This document shows, in pieces, positions 24,136-32,801 of a stretch of DNA of 64,000 bases (the stretch's first letter is position 1; each line of letters opens with the position of its first letter). The stretch comes from Paenibacillus sp. FSL H8-0048 (GTDB taxonomy: Bacteria; Bacillota; Bacilli; Paenibacillales; Paenibacillaceae): the NCBI RefSeq assembly GCF_038002825.1, contig NZ_JBBODF010000001.1, positions 806,001 through 870,000 on the forward strand. The letters are read 5' to 3'. The notes beneath the pieces were generated by a model, which was not told where the DNA came from, made no database searches, and was given only the letters and a program-made list of their open reading frames with translations. The position numbers were made by a program, and so were the translations under genes.

Positions 24136-24230
24136 TTCAATAACCTCCACGAGATAAGATATAAGAACTGGACGGCCTTCCGGTTAGGGGGTCCAGCCAA
24201 TAAGCTGAATTATAGTGGAGGATGGTTCTA

Positions 24231-24262
24231 TTGTAAACCATTATTTAATTATAGGTTCACAA
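24231..24262. promoter_or_regulatory. BirA box (biotin operator) between bioY and birA
   Basis: TTGTAAACC (24231-24239), a 14-bp AT-rich spacer and GGTTCACAA (24254-24262) form a 9-bp inverted repeat with one mismatch. This is the dimeric operator architecture known for Gram-positive BirA proteins (TTGTWAACC-N14-GGTTWACAA type). It lies 96 bp upstream of bioY and 122 bp upstream of birA. Confidence 0.85.
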
Positions 24263-24384
24263 TTGAATCATATAAGATGCCCTAAAGAAATAACGAAAAG
24301 TCTTGATTTTTCTAATGATCCTAAGCATGTTAATATACTTAAAGAGATGAGTTCGGAACGTTAGACTTGTGGAGGGTTATAGGC

Positions 24385-25362
24385 ATGACAGTCAAAGAAC
24401 ATATCCTGGCCTTACTGGACAGCAATAAGGGTGAGTACTTCTCCGGCGAGGATATCGCCGGGCGGTTATCCGTGACGCGCAGCGCAGTCTGGAAGGCCAT
24501 CAAAGCACTGCAAAGCGATGGCTACTCCATTCAGGCCGTTACCAATAAAGGATACTCCCTGTCCCCGCAGACGGACATTCTGTCCGCCGCAGCGGTGTCC
24601 AAATACCTGGATCCCCGGGGCCAGAAGCTGCGGCTTGAGGTCTTCAAGAGCGTGGCTTCCACGAACGAGCTGGTGAAGGCGCTGGCTTCCGGCGGAGAAT
24701 CGGAAGGCAAAGTCATTCTCTCGGAGGAGCAGACCGCCGGGCGTGGCCGGAAAGGCCGGCCTTTCTTTTCCCCTGCGGGGACAGGCATCTATATGAGCAT
24801 TCTGCTGCGTCCCCGGCTGTCGGCGGCGGATGCTACGCTACTGACTACCTCTGCTGCCGTTGCGGTTGCTCTGGCTATCGAGAGAGTGTCCGACCTCAGC
24901 ACACAGATCAAATGGGTGAATGACGTATTCATGAACGGTAAAAAGGTGTGCGGAATCCTCACCGAGGCTTCCCTGTCTCTGGAGAGCGAGTGGCTGGATT
25001 ATGCTGTGCTCGGGATCGGGATCAATGTGACACTGCCCTCCGGCGGCTTTCCCGCAGAGCTGTCTGAGGTTGCGACCTCTATCTATCAGGCAGGCAATCC
25101 CGAAGGGGATTTGCGGAACCGGCTTACAGCCGAAGTGCTGAACCGCTTCATGGCCTATTATGAGCAGCTTAAGGAACGGCTGTTCCTGCCCGATTACCGC
25201 CAGCGCATGATGTCCTTGGGCGAGACAATTATGGTTGTTAAGGAGCATCAAGAGCAACCGGCAACCGCCGTTGATATCGACAATGACTGCCGCCTGAAGG
25301 TCCGGTATCCGAATGGCGAAGAGGAATATCTGTCGAGCGGCGAGGTTCGTATTCTGCTCTAA
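24385..25362 (+). CDS. birA: Bifunctional biotin ligase / biotin operon repressor BirA
   Basis: A 325-residue class II BirA: an N-terminal winged helix (ILALLDSNKGEYFSGEDIAG; VTRSAVWKAIKALQSDGYSI) then the ligase domain. EQTAGRGRKGRPFFSP (about residues 112-127) is the biotinyl-AMP loop, KWVNDVFMNGKKVCGILTE contains the catalytic lysine (KWPND-type, here KWVND), and YAVLGIGINV and a C-terminal SH3-like cap follow. It biotinylates carboxylases and, when charged with biotinyl-AMP, represses biotin genes. Start ATG 24385 has GGAGGG 8 nt upstream. The adjacent BirA box shows direct control of bioY and possibly itself. Confidence 0.95.
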   Translation: MTVKEHILALLDSNKGEYFSGEDIAGRLSVTRSAVWKAIKALQSDGYSIQAVTNKGYSLSPQTDILSAAAVSKYLDPRGQKLRLEVFKSVASTNELVKALASGGESEGKVILSEEQTAGRGRKGRPFFSPAGTGIYMSILLRPRLSAADATLLTTSAAVAVALAIERVSDLSTQIKWVNDVFMNGKKVCGILTEASLSLESEWLDYAVLGIGINVTLPSGGFPAELSEVATSIYQAGNPEGDLRNRLTAEVLNRFMAYYEQLKERLFLPDYRQRMMSLGETIMVVKEHQEQPATAVDIDNDCRLKVRYPNGEEEYLSSGEVRILL

Positions 25363-25368
25363 CGCCTC

Positions 25369-25410
25369 AAACCACAATTCCCAAGCGTTATTTGCGGGTT
25401 GTGGTTTTTT
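25369..25410 (+). terminator. birA terminator
   Basis: AAACCACAA (25369-25377) pairs with TTGTGGTTT (25399-25407), followed by TTT. The loop is 21 nt. It starts 7 nt after the birA stop codon. Confidence 0.85.
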
Positions 25411-25597
25411 AATGCCATTGTTTCGGCCCGGATATTTGACGCGTGAATTGATTGATGCCAGAAAATAGATGCAGCATAGCTTAGCAAATACTTTACTGAC
25501 TTTATGGGTCATGGTCTGCTTGAAGATCATAAATATTCCGAGCTGGTTAGCGCGATATTAAAAAAGCAAAGGAGTAGAAGTGTATGAACAAGCAAAC
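25411..25597. other. Intergenic stretch with possible gene remnant
   Basis: No complete gene is visible. On the plus strand a fragment reads SKYFTDFMGHGLLEDHKYSE then LVSAILKKQRSRSV and a stop at about 25586, with a stop codon in frame just upstream; it looks like a protein tail but I cannot name it. AAAGGAG and ATG 25584 would start a 22-codon frame running into the hairpin at 25598. Neither is supported as a gene. Confidence 0.3.
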
Positions 25598-25638
25598 AAA
25601 CCGCACCCCGCAAGCGACGCTTGCGGGGTGCGGTTTTT
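25598..25638 (-). terminator. Strong bidirectional terminator between birA and GH127 gene
   Basis: AAACCGCACCCCGCAAG and CTTGCGGGGTGCGGTTT form a perfect 17-bp stem with a five-base loop, flanked by A's and T's on either side. It lies 38 nt after the GH127 stop on the minus strand and is a second block for readthrough from birA. Confidence 0.9.
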
Positions 25639-25676
25639 CAATTACGGCTTAGTTGTGGCTTGCTTCAGTGCTGAAG

Positions 25677-27389
25677 TTATTTACTCCCCTGCGCTTGCTG
25701 GGTGGGACCGTAATTGGCCGCTCCGGTGAAGTGAACATCTTCCGGCGCGGGATACACCTTCGGGATGCGCAGATCCCGTTGATACAGCCACAAATGCTCT
25801 CCCCGGGGAGCGATATCCACGACATCACAGCCTCTCCAGGAGACCTTGTATTCCTCGCCGCGCACCGTCTCCTTCACCACCACCGTCTCCAGCGGATGCG
25901 CAAGCTCTACCGTATCCCCTTCTCCAACACTGCGGATCACAAGCAGATTGCCTTCCCGTGCGGCTGCACATACGGCTCCATTTAACCTAACGGTGAGGTC
26001 CGTCCCCATCCAGTCATAGACCCGTACCGCAACATTACACGGCTGCTTGGCTGTCATGGACATATATCCCTGATCGGGATAGCTCATGGTGACGGTAGCC
26101 TCGTCCGTCTCCTTATCCACCGGCATATTGACGATTACTGTGCCATTCTGGAATTCCACCGCCCGATTCCATATGATCTCCAGGGCTACCGGAGCCATGC
26201 CGACGCAGCAGCCCGCAATAGAGCGGAACCTGGATAACGACATGGAATTCACGAGTGAGCCTCCGGTGAAGCCCCCGATCATTCTTGTATCAATCTCCCT
26301 GTAGGTTATGCCTGCTTCGTCAGGCCGGGTGTTGTCTGTGACCACGTAGGCAGATACCTTTAGCTGATTCTCCACCAGCTGGTTCCGCGCGTACAAGGTC
26401 ATATCCTCCCAATATTCCTCATACCCGGCCAAAATCAGCTCATTTGCACATTCGATCATGTCCTTGATGCAGCAGGTCTCGCAATGCTCCTCATGCGGCG
26501 GATGCCACTGGGCATACTCAGGCACCCAACCGAAGGAGGAGGACAGGCTGCGGATATAATCATAGATTCCTTTCCCTGCGGTAATATACCACTCCTTGCC
26601 CGTTACCCGGCCCAGACGTACCAGACCGGAAGCTACCCAGCCTGCAGAATGGACATGTCCGAAGAATTCCATCTTATAATTGAAATAGCGTGAAGGTCCG
26701 AGCAGGTGGTTGGCGAGACCCGTTGCGAGATCAAGTGCCGCCTCATCTCCGGCAAGCTCATATCTGCGCACCAGAGAATGAAGAACAATGGCATTGCGGA
26801 TTGCCTGCTCCCCCCGCCCGGTATGCCTGGACAGATCGAAGCCGCCGTCCTTCAAATACACATCATTCGGGAATTCGTAGAGCGGCTCCTGCTCCTCATA
26901 ATCCCCCGACCAGAATGTTCGGACCGTCCGCTCGATCACCAGGGAACGCATTCCCCTGACCAGCCCGGCCGCTCTGCTCTCCGCCTCCACATCCCCGGGA
27001 TCATTCTCCAGCATCCGGTTCAGCGCAGGAAGAATATAGCCCATCTCGTGAAAAGAGCTATGATTCGTGTGCGTCCACGGATAAGGCTCATGAAAGCGCA
27101 GGCCGTGCTCCCCCCAGGACTTCATCAGATGACGGTAAAAGGATTGCTGCACCGCAGCGCCTTCCCCCGTCTTCAGCATTTTGCGCACCGCATCTATAGC
27201 CTCATACCAGGAGCCGACCAGCTCCGCATCGTCCACCCGGCAGTGGGCAGCCTCAGCTGGCTTCTTATGCGGCAGTACAAGCCAATAGGGCAGATTATCT
27301 TCCTGCGCATCCACCATAGAGGTCAGATAACCCAGAACGAGCTTGGCACTCAGTAACGGCGTGAACTTTTCGTAAGTTTGACTTGCCAT
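25677..27389 (-). CDS. GH127-like beta-L-arabinofuranosidase (DUF1680 family)
   Basis: A 570-residue (alpha/alpha)6-barrel glycosidase without a signal peptide. Key segments are HEMGYILPALNRMLENDPGD, LVRRYELAGDEAALDLATGL and HEEHCETCCIKDMIECANEL (about residue 303), plus SIAGCCVGMAPVALEI (about 392). In Bifidobacterium HypBA1 zinc is held by E-x-C and a later C-C pair, with one Cys as nucleophile; here E-T-C and G-C-C preserve both, though the flanking sequence differs from typical GH127, so it may be a related family. It lies 20 nt after the secreted GH43 gene, suggesting cytoplasmic cleavage of arabino-oligosaccharides imported by the LplABC-type system. Confidence 0.8.
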   Translation of the reverse strand: MASQTYEKFTPLLSAKLVLGYLTSMVDAQEDNLPYWLVLPHKKPAEAAHCRVDDAELVGSWYEAIDAVRKMLKTGEGAAVQQSFYRHLMKSWGEHGLRFHEPYPWTHTNHSSFHEMGYILPALNRMLENDPGDVEAESRAAGLVRGMRSLVIERTVRTFWSGDYEEQEPLYEFPNDVYLKDGGFDLSRHTGRGEQAIRNAIVLHSLVRRYELAGDEAALDLATGLANHLLGPSRYFNYKMEFFGHVHSAGWVASGLVRLGRVTGKEWYITAGKGIYDYIRSLSSSFGWVPEYAQWHPPHEEHCETCCIKDMIECANELILAGYEEYWEDMTLYARNQLVENQLKVSAYVVTDNTRPDEAGITYREIDTRMIGGFTGGSLVNSMSLSRFRSIAGCCVGMAPVALEIIWNRAVEFQNGTVIVNMPVDKETDEATVTMSYPDQGYMSMTAKQPCNVAVRVYDWMGTDLTVRLNGAVCAAAREGNLLVIRSVGEGDTVELAHPLETVVVKETVRGEEYKVSWRGCDVVDIAPRGEHLWLYQRDLRIPKVYPAPEDVHFTGAANYGPTQQAQGSK

Positions 27390-27409
27390 GTTGTCTATCC
27401 CTCCGCTGC

Positions 27410-30400
27410 TTAATCTCCGGTAACACTGACCTTGAAGTCGTCGAAGTCGATAGACGCATTCGCATAGCCGTCAACGCCGAACAGTTGTCCGGTCAATGTG
27501 CTGCCGCCCGTATGACGAAAGGCGAAATCTGTAGCAGCCGGAACAGTTTCATTGTTGATATAGACGCTGTACGTCTTGGCATCCCAGTTCGCGACCATTT
27601 TGATGCTATACCACGTGCCCAGCGAGAAGTCTCTCACCTTGACCTTGTTGGAACCGCCATTCTGCACCAGGATTTTACCGGAATCAAACGCTGTCACCAT
27701 CGAATAGTTTCCGGTCCCGCTATCATTTCTTACCATAGCGCCGTTGGCATACTGGAAGTTGCTGTTTAACCGGACACGGTACTCGATAACAATCCGCTGA
27801 TTCCCCTCAGCGTTTACATCGCCCGCATAAGGCAAGAAGAGGTTGGCTTTGCCTGCTACTGAGGTTGTGGTTAACCGCAGGAATTTATTGCCTGCTTCCT
27901 CCTGAACCACAGCGGCGGCGCCATTCGTCAGATCCTGCGTTGTAATGCCATAGGGATATTTGCCGGTTGTATCGCCGGAGAAATCCCGGTAAGCCTTATA
28001 GGTTATCCCGTTCTGTGTGGTATTCAGTGAAGCCAGCAAGGCGGCTTCCGCTTCAGCAAGTGCATTCAGCTCTGCATTGAACTGCGCCTGCGTCAATTCC
28101 GCATTACCGGCCAACGCCTCCGCATGATCCACGGCGGCAACGAAGTCAGCGTACTTGGCTCCGCTATAATTGCCTGCCCCGTTCCCAAGCGGATAGGAGT
28201 TATTAGCCAGCTTGCTGCGAAGCTGATTCACGATCTCATCCAGGCCATAGCCCGGCACAACCTCTACAGAAATCGTGGAAGAGAACTCCTGCCCGTCTAT
28301 CTTGAGGGTCACAGGCATCTGAACCGTGCCAATGGTACTGAAGTCCAGACCTGCCGTCTCGCTGCCGGTTACCTGTGCCTGAACCGGCTGGTTATGGTAT
28401 ACAGAATTAACAACTACTGGAATTGAAGGAACCACTCCCGAAGGCGTCTTCAGTGTTGTTGTGACCTGAACGGCATTTGAAGCGTTAATAAATGTTATTG
28501 GGTAAGTAGCTTGCTTGCCGCCTGATACGGCTGTAATTAGCGCCGTGCCCGGTTGAACAGCACTTACTGTATGGGTTGCCGGGTCAATGGCCGCCACGCC
28601 TGGATTGCTGCTGGTGTACTGAGCACTCGCGGTTACATCCTGAACTTCATAATTGTTGTAAAGTGCTGTTGCCCACAGCGGTGAGCTGGTCTGGCCGCTG
28701 ATCAGCACAGGCTCCGGCCCGGTGAGCACCAAGGACTGCACTGTTTTCGGATCAGCTTTGACGTTAACTGCTGCGGTTGCGGTTTTGCCGTTATAGGAGG
28801 CGGTAATGGTTGCATTTCCTGCTCCGGCGGCCTTCACTTGATTCCCAGCTTGAATAACGGCTACGTTCGTATCAGACGAGGTCAGGACCACGCCTGCCGT
28901 GACAGCAGAATAGGTAGTTCCTGTTACTGTATAGAGGGGCAGGCTGCGGGTCTCGTTAAGTCCCAGCGTATATCCGGGAGCCCCCAACAGCAGCTCCGAG
29001 GTATTCAGCCGGGATAAATCCAGGCTGTCGATGTCCGCCAGATTGTTCCCCTTGAAGAAGCGGAGAACATTGTCTCCCTGCTGAAGATAGATTTTCGCCG
29101 TAGAGGCTCCCCAGCGGTTCGCGCCGGAATAGACGATATTCATCGACGCTCCGGAGCCGCCGTTGACCGACAGGATATGAGAGGCATCCCCCGCATTCGC
29201 TGAGCCGTTGCTGTTACGCACGGACAGCACGTAGAAGCCCGTTTCCGGCACATTGACATTGAACTGGGCATAGTCGAAGGTGTTCGCGAGGCTGGTAATC
29301 TTCATCCCGCCGGAGGCGGAGCTTTCGCGCCGGACCGCCGGGGATGAAGCGCCAGCCGGATCTTTTACAAGCAGAGCTTGTTCGGCTTCATAACGAATTC
29401 GGGCCGGCTCGCCTGATGGGACTGCTATCGGATTGTTCGGATTAACAGGCTCTCCCAGGTTCGGCGTGTTGTCTGTATTCCAGGAGAACTTCTGCGTGCG
29501 GACATTGCGGGTCCAGCCTGAGCCCGGCCAGCGGGCGGAATGGTAGATGATCCAGTCCTCGGTACCGTCCGGTGAAGTCACGATACTGTGATGGCCCGGG
29601 CCATAGACACCGTTCGCGCTTGCGAAGATCGGCTGGTTAAGCTTGGTCCAGGAAGCGGGATTCATCAGATCGGCGCTGGTGCCGGCTGTGATTAATCCGA
29701 GGCTATAGCTGTCTGTCCAGCTTCCGTTGGCGGAGTACACCAGATTGATCTTGTTCCCCTTGATCGTAATCTGCGGTCCTTCATTAATCCGGCCGGGGGA
29801 GGTCTCCCAGTCATATTCCGGTGTGGACAGGAGCACGCGCTGCGAGCTGATCGTCCATGGATTGCTCATTCTGGCAATGTACAGATTCTGAAAGCTGCCA
29901 TCGGTATCCTCCCAGCCGGACCAGATGAAGTAGTGCTGGTCACCGATCGTCAGCACAGTGCCGTCAATCGCCCAGCGGTCCGTGGCATCGGTAATCTTGC
30001 CTTTGAAGGTCCAGCTTCCGCTCATCGGATCGGCACTGGCATTCTCCAGCACATACATGCGGTGGTTGGCGTTGGTTCCGTTATCGGCTGCGAAGTAGAT
30101 ATACCATTTGTACTGACCGTCCGTATCCTTGAGATAATGCATCTCTGGCGCCCACACATTGGAGCTGTACATGGTTCCTTTAACGGGCGACCAAGCCAGA
30201 CTCCGCTCGCCTGCTTCAATGCCGATAATGCTCTTTGACCTGCGGACCATGACGCCGCTGGCATTAACAAAGGTGTTGTAATAATAGCCGTCCGTGTGCT
30301 TGTATACCCAGGGATCGGCCCCGGTCTGCATGATGACATTGTAGAAATCCGTCACGTTCGTTCCCCCTTGTGCTGCCATCACCGTCTCCGGCGTAACCGG

Positions 30401-30532
30401 CCCCGATTCTTCCGCCGCAGCGCCCCCTCCCCACTGAGGCAGCATGAGCAGGACCACGAGGCTGAGCAGCAGAGCTTTGACACTTGTTCTGGACCACTTC
30501 TGTTCTTTCCAGGCAAAATTAACCGCTTTCAT
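27410..30532 (-). CDS. Secreted multidomain GH43 glycosidase
   Basis: 1,040 residues. A signal peptide (VKALLLSLVVLLMLPQWGGG then AAAEE) precedes a GH43 five-bladed propeller at about residues 50-375 with the catalytic trio visible: base Asp in TGADPWVYKHTDGYYYNT, pKa-tuning Asp in DRWAIDGTVLTIGDQHYF, acid Glu in GRINEGPQITI. A CBM6/35-like beta-sandwich follows (IRYEAEQALL to DIDSLDLSR, about 380-515), then bacterial Ig-like domains (about 530-700), a helical linker with a FIVAR look (DEIVNQLRSKLANNSYPLG) and a C-terminal laminin-G-like domain (about 840-1040). It probably degrades arabinan or arabinoxylan outside the cell. Good RBS (AAGGAG). Confidence 0.9.
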   Translation of the reverse strand: MKAVNFAWKEQKWSRTSVKALLLSLVVLLMLPQWGGGAAAEESGPVTPETVMAAQGGTNVTDFYNVIMQTGADPWVYKHTDGYYYNTFVNASGVMVRRSKSIIGIEAGERSLAWSPVKGTMYSSNVWAPEMHYLKDTDGQYKWYIYFAADNGTNANHRMYVLENASADPMSGSWTFKGKITDATDRWAIDGTVLTIGDQHYFIWSGWEDTDGSFQNLYIARMSNPWTISSQRVLLSTPEYDWETSPGRINEGPQITIKGNKINLVYSANGSWTDSYSLGLITAGTSADLMNPASWTKLNQPIFASANGVYGPGHHSIVTSPDGTEDWIIYHSARWPGSGWTRNVRTQKFSWNTDNTPNLGEPVNPNNPIAVPSGEPARIRYEAEQALLVKDPAGASSPAVRRESSASGGMKITSLANTFDYAQFNVNVPETGFYVLSVRNSNGSANAGDASHILSVNGGSGASMNIVYSGANRWGASTAKIYLQQGDNVLRFFKGNNLADIDSLDLSRLNTSELLLGAPGYTLGLNETRSLPLYTVTGTTYSAVTAGVVLTSSDTNVAVIQAGNQVKAAGAGNATITASYNGKTATAAVNVKADPKTVQSLVLTGPEPVLISGQTSSPLWATALYNNYEVQDVTASAQYTSSNPGVAAIDPATHTVSAVQPGTALITAVSGGKQATYPITFINASNAVQVTTTLKTPSGVVPSIPVVVNSVYHNQPVQAQVTGSETAGLDFSTIGTVQMPVTLKIDGQEFSSTISVEVVPGYGLDEIVNQLRSKLANNSYPLGNGAGNYSGAKYADFVAAVDHAEALAGNAELTQAQFNAELNALAEAEAALLASLNTTQNGITYKAYRDFSGDTTGKYPYGITTQDLTNGAAAVVQEEAGNKFLRLTTTSVAGKANLFLPYAGDVNAEGNQRIVIEYRVRLNSNFQYANGAMVRNDSGTGNYSMVTAFDSGKILVQNGGSNKVKVRDFSLGTWYSIKMVANWDAKTYSVYINNETVPAATDFAFRHTGGSTLTGQLFGVDGYANASIDFDDFKVSVTGD

Positions 30533-30635
30533 TTTTTCATCTCCTTCTAGCAGGAATGATGATTCCGTCTGGCGTACTCATAATACCCTCCAGGGCGGCT
30601 TAAAAAAATGGAAGATCTTAAATTGTTTTTGTAAT

Positions 30636-30829
30636 CAAATAATTGGATAAATGCAGCTTAATTTCTCGACTTCTGGCGATTGCAGGGAAACAAGTGGAAA
30701 AAGAGCAACTGCTGCTCACGGATTCAGGCACTTTAAGTAAATAGCGCTTGAGTAAGTGCTGTTTATCCAACTAATGCGTCCGGGTGGGCTGTAACTCTAT
30801 CAGAAGGTGGACTAAATCCAACTATTTTC
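30636..30829. repeat. Dispersed intergenic repeat, family I, copy 2 (inverted)
   Basis: Read on the minus strand it gives AGTTGGATTTAGTCCACC, AGTTGGATAAACAGCACTTA, ATCCGTGAGCAGCAGTTGCT, TTTTTCCACTTGTTT and GAAATTAAGCTGCATTTATC: the same blocks, in the same order, as 43597-43796. It fills the gap 30533-30968 together with the terminator at 30911-30938. No gene is seen in that gap. Confidence 0.65.
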
Positions 30830-30910
30830 CCCTTCCCGCCTGAATCATCCAGAGGCCTTCCTCCGGTACAGAGGCGGTATGAGGCTAAGCCCTCTCCACA
30901 CAGCCAAACA

Positions 30911-30938
30911 GGGCACCTCCCGTTTAACGGAGGCACCC
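30911..30938 (-). terminator. Probable terminator after the histidine kinase
   Basis: On the minus strand GGGTGCCTCC and GGAGGTGCCC form a 10-bp stem with two G-U pairs around an 8-nt loop, followed only by TGTTTGG. The T-run is weak, so termination may be incomplete. It has the same sequence style as the hairpin at 531-557. Confidence 0.6.
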
Positions 30939-30968
30939 TGATCTGATCCGCACGCACTTACTATTAAT

Positions 30969-32801
30969 CTACTTGTCCGGAAGCGTGCTGCTGCTGCCCG
31001 GAAGCTTCGGAATCTTCACGTTCACGGTTGTCCCATAGCCTAACCGGCTGTCAACGGTAAGTCCGTAGCCTTCTCCGAACAGATGGCGCAGCCGGTTATG
31101 GATATTCAGCAGCCCGATGCCCTGTGCCGATTGGCCGGTCAGGGCCAGCCCGTTCTGCTCCAGGCCAAGCTTGGACTGGAGGGCGGCCAGTTCCTCCGGC
31201 TCCATCCCCCTGCCGGTATCCGTGATGCGGAAGCACACATCCCCGCGCTCATCCAGACTCCCGGTAATCTGAAGGCTTCCGCCCTGATCCATCCGCTCCA
31301 GCCCGTGATAGACCGAATTCTCCACGATGGGCTGGAGAATCATCTTAGGGGTCTGCATACCCAGCAAGCTCTCCTCCACGTCAAGTGCCAGCGAGAATTT
31401 ATTCTCGTAGCGGATCAGGATAATCTTCATGTAAGCTTGGATGCAGTCCACCTCTTCACGAATCTGCACAAGATCATCCTTCTTGATGCTGTAGCGGAAG
31501 ATCTTGGACATGCAGTACGTAATTTGCGCAATCTCCCGGCTTCCGTACTCCAGTCCGATGCTGCTGATACAATTCAGCGTATTATAGAGGAAATGGGGGT
31601 TAATCTGGCTCTGCAGGGCAGAGAACTCCGCCTGCTTCTGGCTCAGCTCGGATTCGTATAGTCTGGCCTGGGTATTGAACATCTCCCGGGTCATTTCGTC
31701 CATCTCATCCATCATCCGGTTAATATCCTGGGCCAGCAGGCCTACCTCGTTGGTGAACCGGACTTTGATCCGGAAGCCTCTGTCCCGCCCGGCCACCTTC
31801 TTCATATCCATGACCAGCCCCATCAGGGGACGCATCAGATTGCTCATGAAGAAGCTGCCGGTTAGGATCATGCTGACAATGATGCCAATCCCCACAATAA
31901 TGCTGACCCTGCGCATGGGGATCATATCGGCAGTGAGTTCCTGCACCGGGATCATACTGACCACCCGCCACCCGTCAGCCTGCTCCAGCCCCTTCACCTG
32001 AATGAGGACCTCCTTGCCGTCAATCGTTGCCTTTACCCCGTTAAGCAAATGGTTCTTATCCATAGACAGCACATCTTTGATCACATTGCCCCGCGCATAG
32101 GAATTGGTGGAGGCCACCACCTCGTCCCGGTTATTCAGGATGGACAAGGTGGAGTTCTCCGTTAATTCCGTATTTGCGACCAGCCCCTGCATTTTATCCA
32201 TATTGACCATCACCATGCAGTAGCCCGTAATCTGTGAGAAATGAACACCGCCGATGGACTCCACAATCGGAGCAATATAGAAGAATTGTTCCGTTCCTGT
32301 CCGGTCATCCTTCAGAATAGCAGTGAACTTCCCCTTCTGGCGAAGCGCAGGATCGTTCTTGTACGGGCGGATAAAGCTGTCATACAGGTTGATATAAAAA
32401 ATATCGCCGCTTGCAGAATCCTCGCTGGAGAGCCGTCTTCCCTGGAGGTCATTGATCATGATGCCGTTCACATAGGAATTGAAGGACCGCATATATTCCA
32501 TCAGATCCAGAGCATAGGGAGCGCTGTCGAACGCCCTTTTGTAATCATCATCGGCTATAGTGAATTCCTGAATCAGCTTGCTGTTGACCGCGAAGCCGGT
32601 ACTGATCCGGATATCATTGAATACAGAATCAATTTTGCGGCGGGTCTGCTCTATCATCTGGTTGCTATACGTGACCGCCCTCTTTTGAGTAAGCGTTGAG
32701 AAATTATAGAAGAAGTAAAATTCCATCACAGTGAATATAACAATGGAGCAGCAAAAGAACAGCCATAGCTGATGCTTCAATTTCACCTTGCGGGTCTTCA
32801 T
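30969..32801 (-). CDS. Sensor histidine kinase, YesM type
   Basis: A 610-residue membrane sensor. Two membrane helices (LWLFFCCSIVIFTVMEFYFF; VSIIVGIGIIVSMILTGSFF) bracket a large extracellular dCache-like sensor (residues about 35-290). A HAMP domain follows, then the His_kinase domain with SQINPHFLYNTLNCISSIGL (phospho-acceptor His in PHFLYN) and an ATPase domain with ILQPIVENSVYHGLE, DTGRGM and GIGLLNIHNRL. YesM kinases regulate pectin, xylan or arabinan uptake genes in Bacillus and Paenibacillus. Its ATG overlaps the stop of the response-regulator gene by 4 bp, so they form one unit. Confidence 0.95.
   Translation of the reverse strand: MKTRKVKLKHQLWLFFCCSIVIFTVMEFYFFYNFSTLTQKRAVTYSNQMIEQTRRKIDSVFNDIRISTGFAVNSKLIQEFTIADDDYKRAFDSAPYALDLMEYMRSFNSYVNGIMINDLQGRRLSSEDSASGDIFYINLYDSFIRPYKNDPALRQKGKFTAILKDDRTGTEQFFYIAPIVESIGGVHFSQITGYCMVMVNMDKMQGLVANTELTENSTLSILNNRDEVVASTNSYARGNVIKDVLSMDKNHLLNGVKATIDGKEVLIQVKGLEQADGWRVVSMIPVQELTADMIPMRRVSIIVGIGIIVSMILTGSFFMSNLMRPLMGLVMDMKKVAGRDRGFRIKVRFTNEVGLLAQDINRMMDEMDEMTREMFNTQARLYESELSQKQAEFSALQSQINPHFLYNTLNCISSIGLEYGSREIAQITYCMSKIFRYSIKKDDLVQIREEVDCIQAYMKIILIRYENKFSLALDVEESLLGMQTPKMILQPIVENSVYHGLERMDQGGSLQITGSLDERGDVCFRITDTGRGMEPEELAALQSKLGLEQNGLALTGQSAQGIGLLNIHNRLRHLFGEGYGLTVDSRLGYGTTVNVKIPKLPGSSSTLPDK

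Noticed and set aside
24136..24384. Riboswitch upstream of bioY or birA
   Set aside because: No conserved riboswitch core is seen; the operator at 24231-24262 already explains regulation.
25584..25652. 22-codon frame with a good RBS downstream of birA
   Set aside because: Its codons run through the stem of a strong terminator; the coding appearance is most likely accidental.
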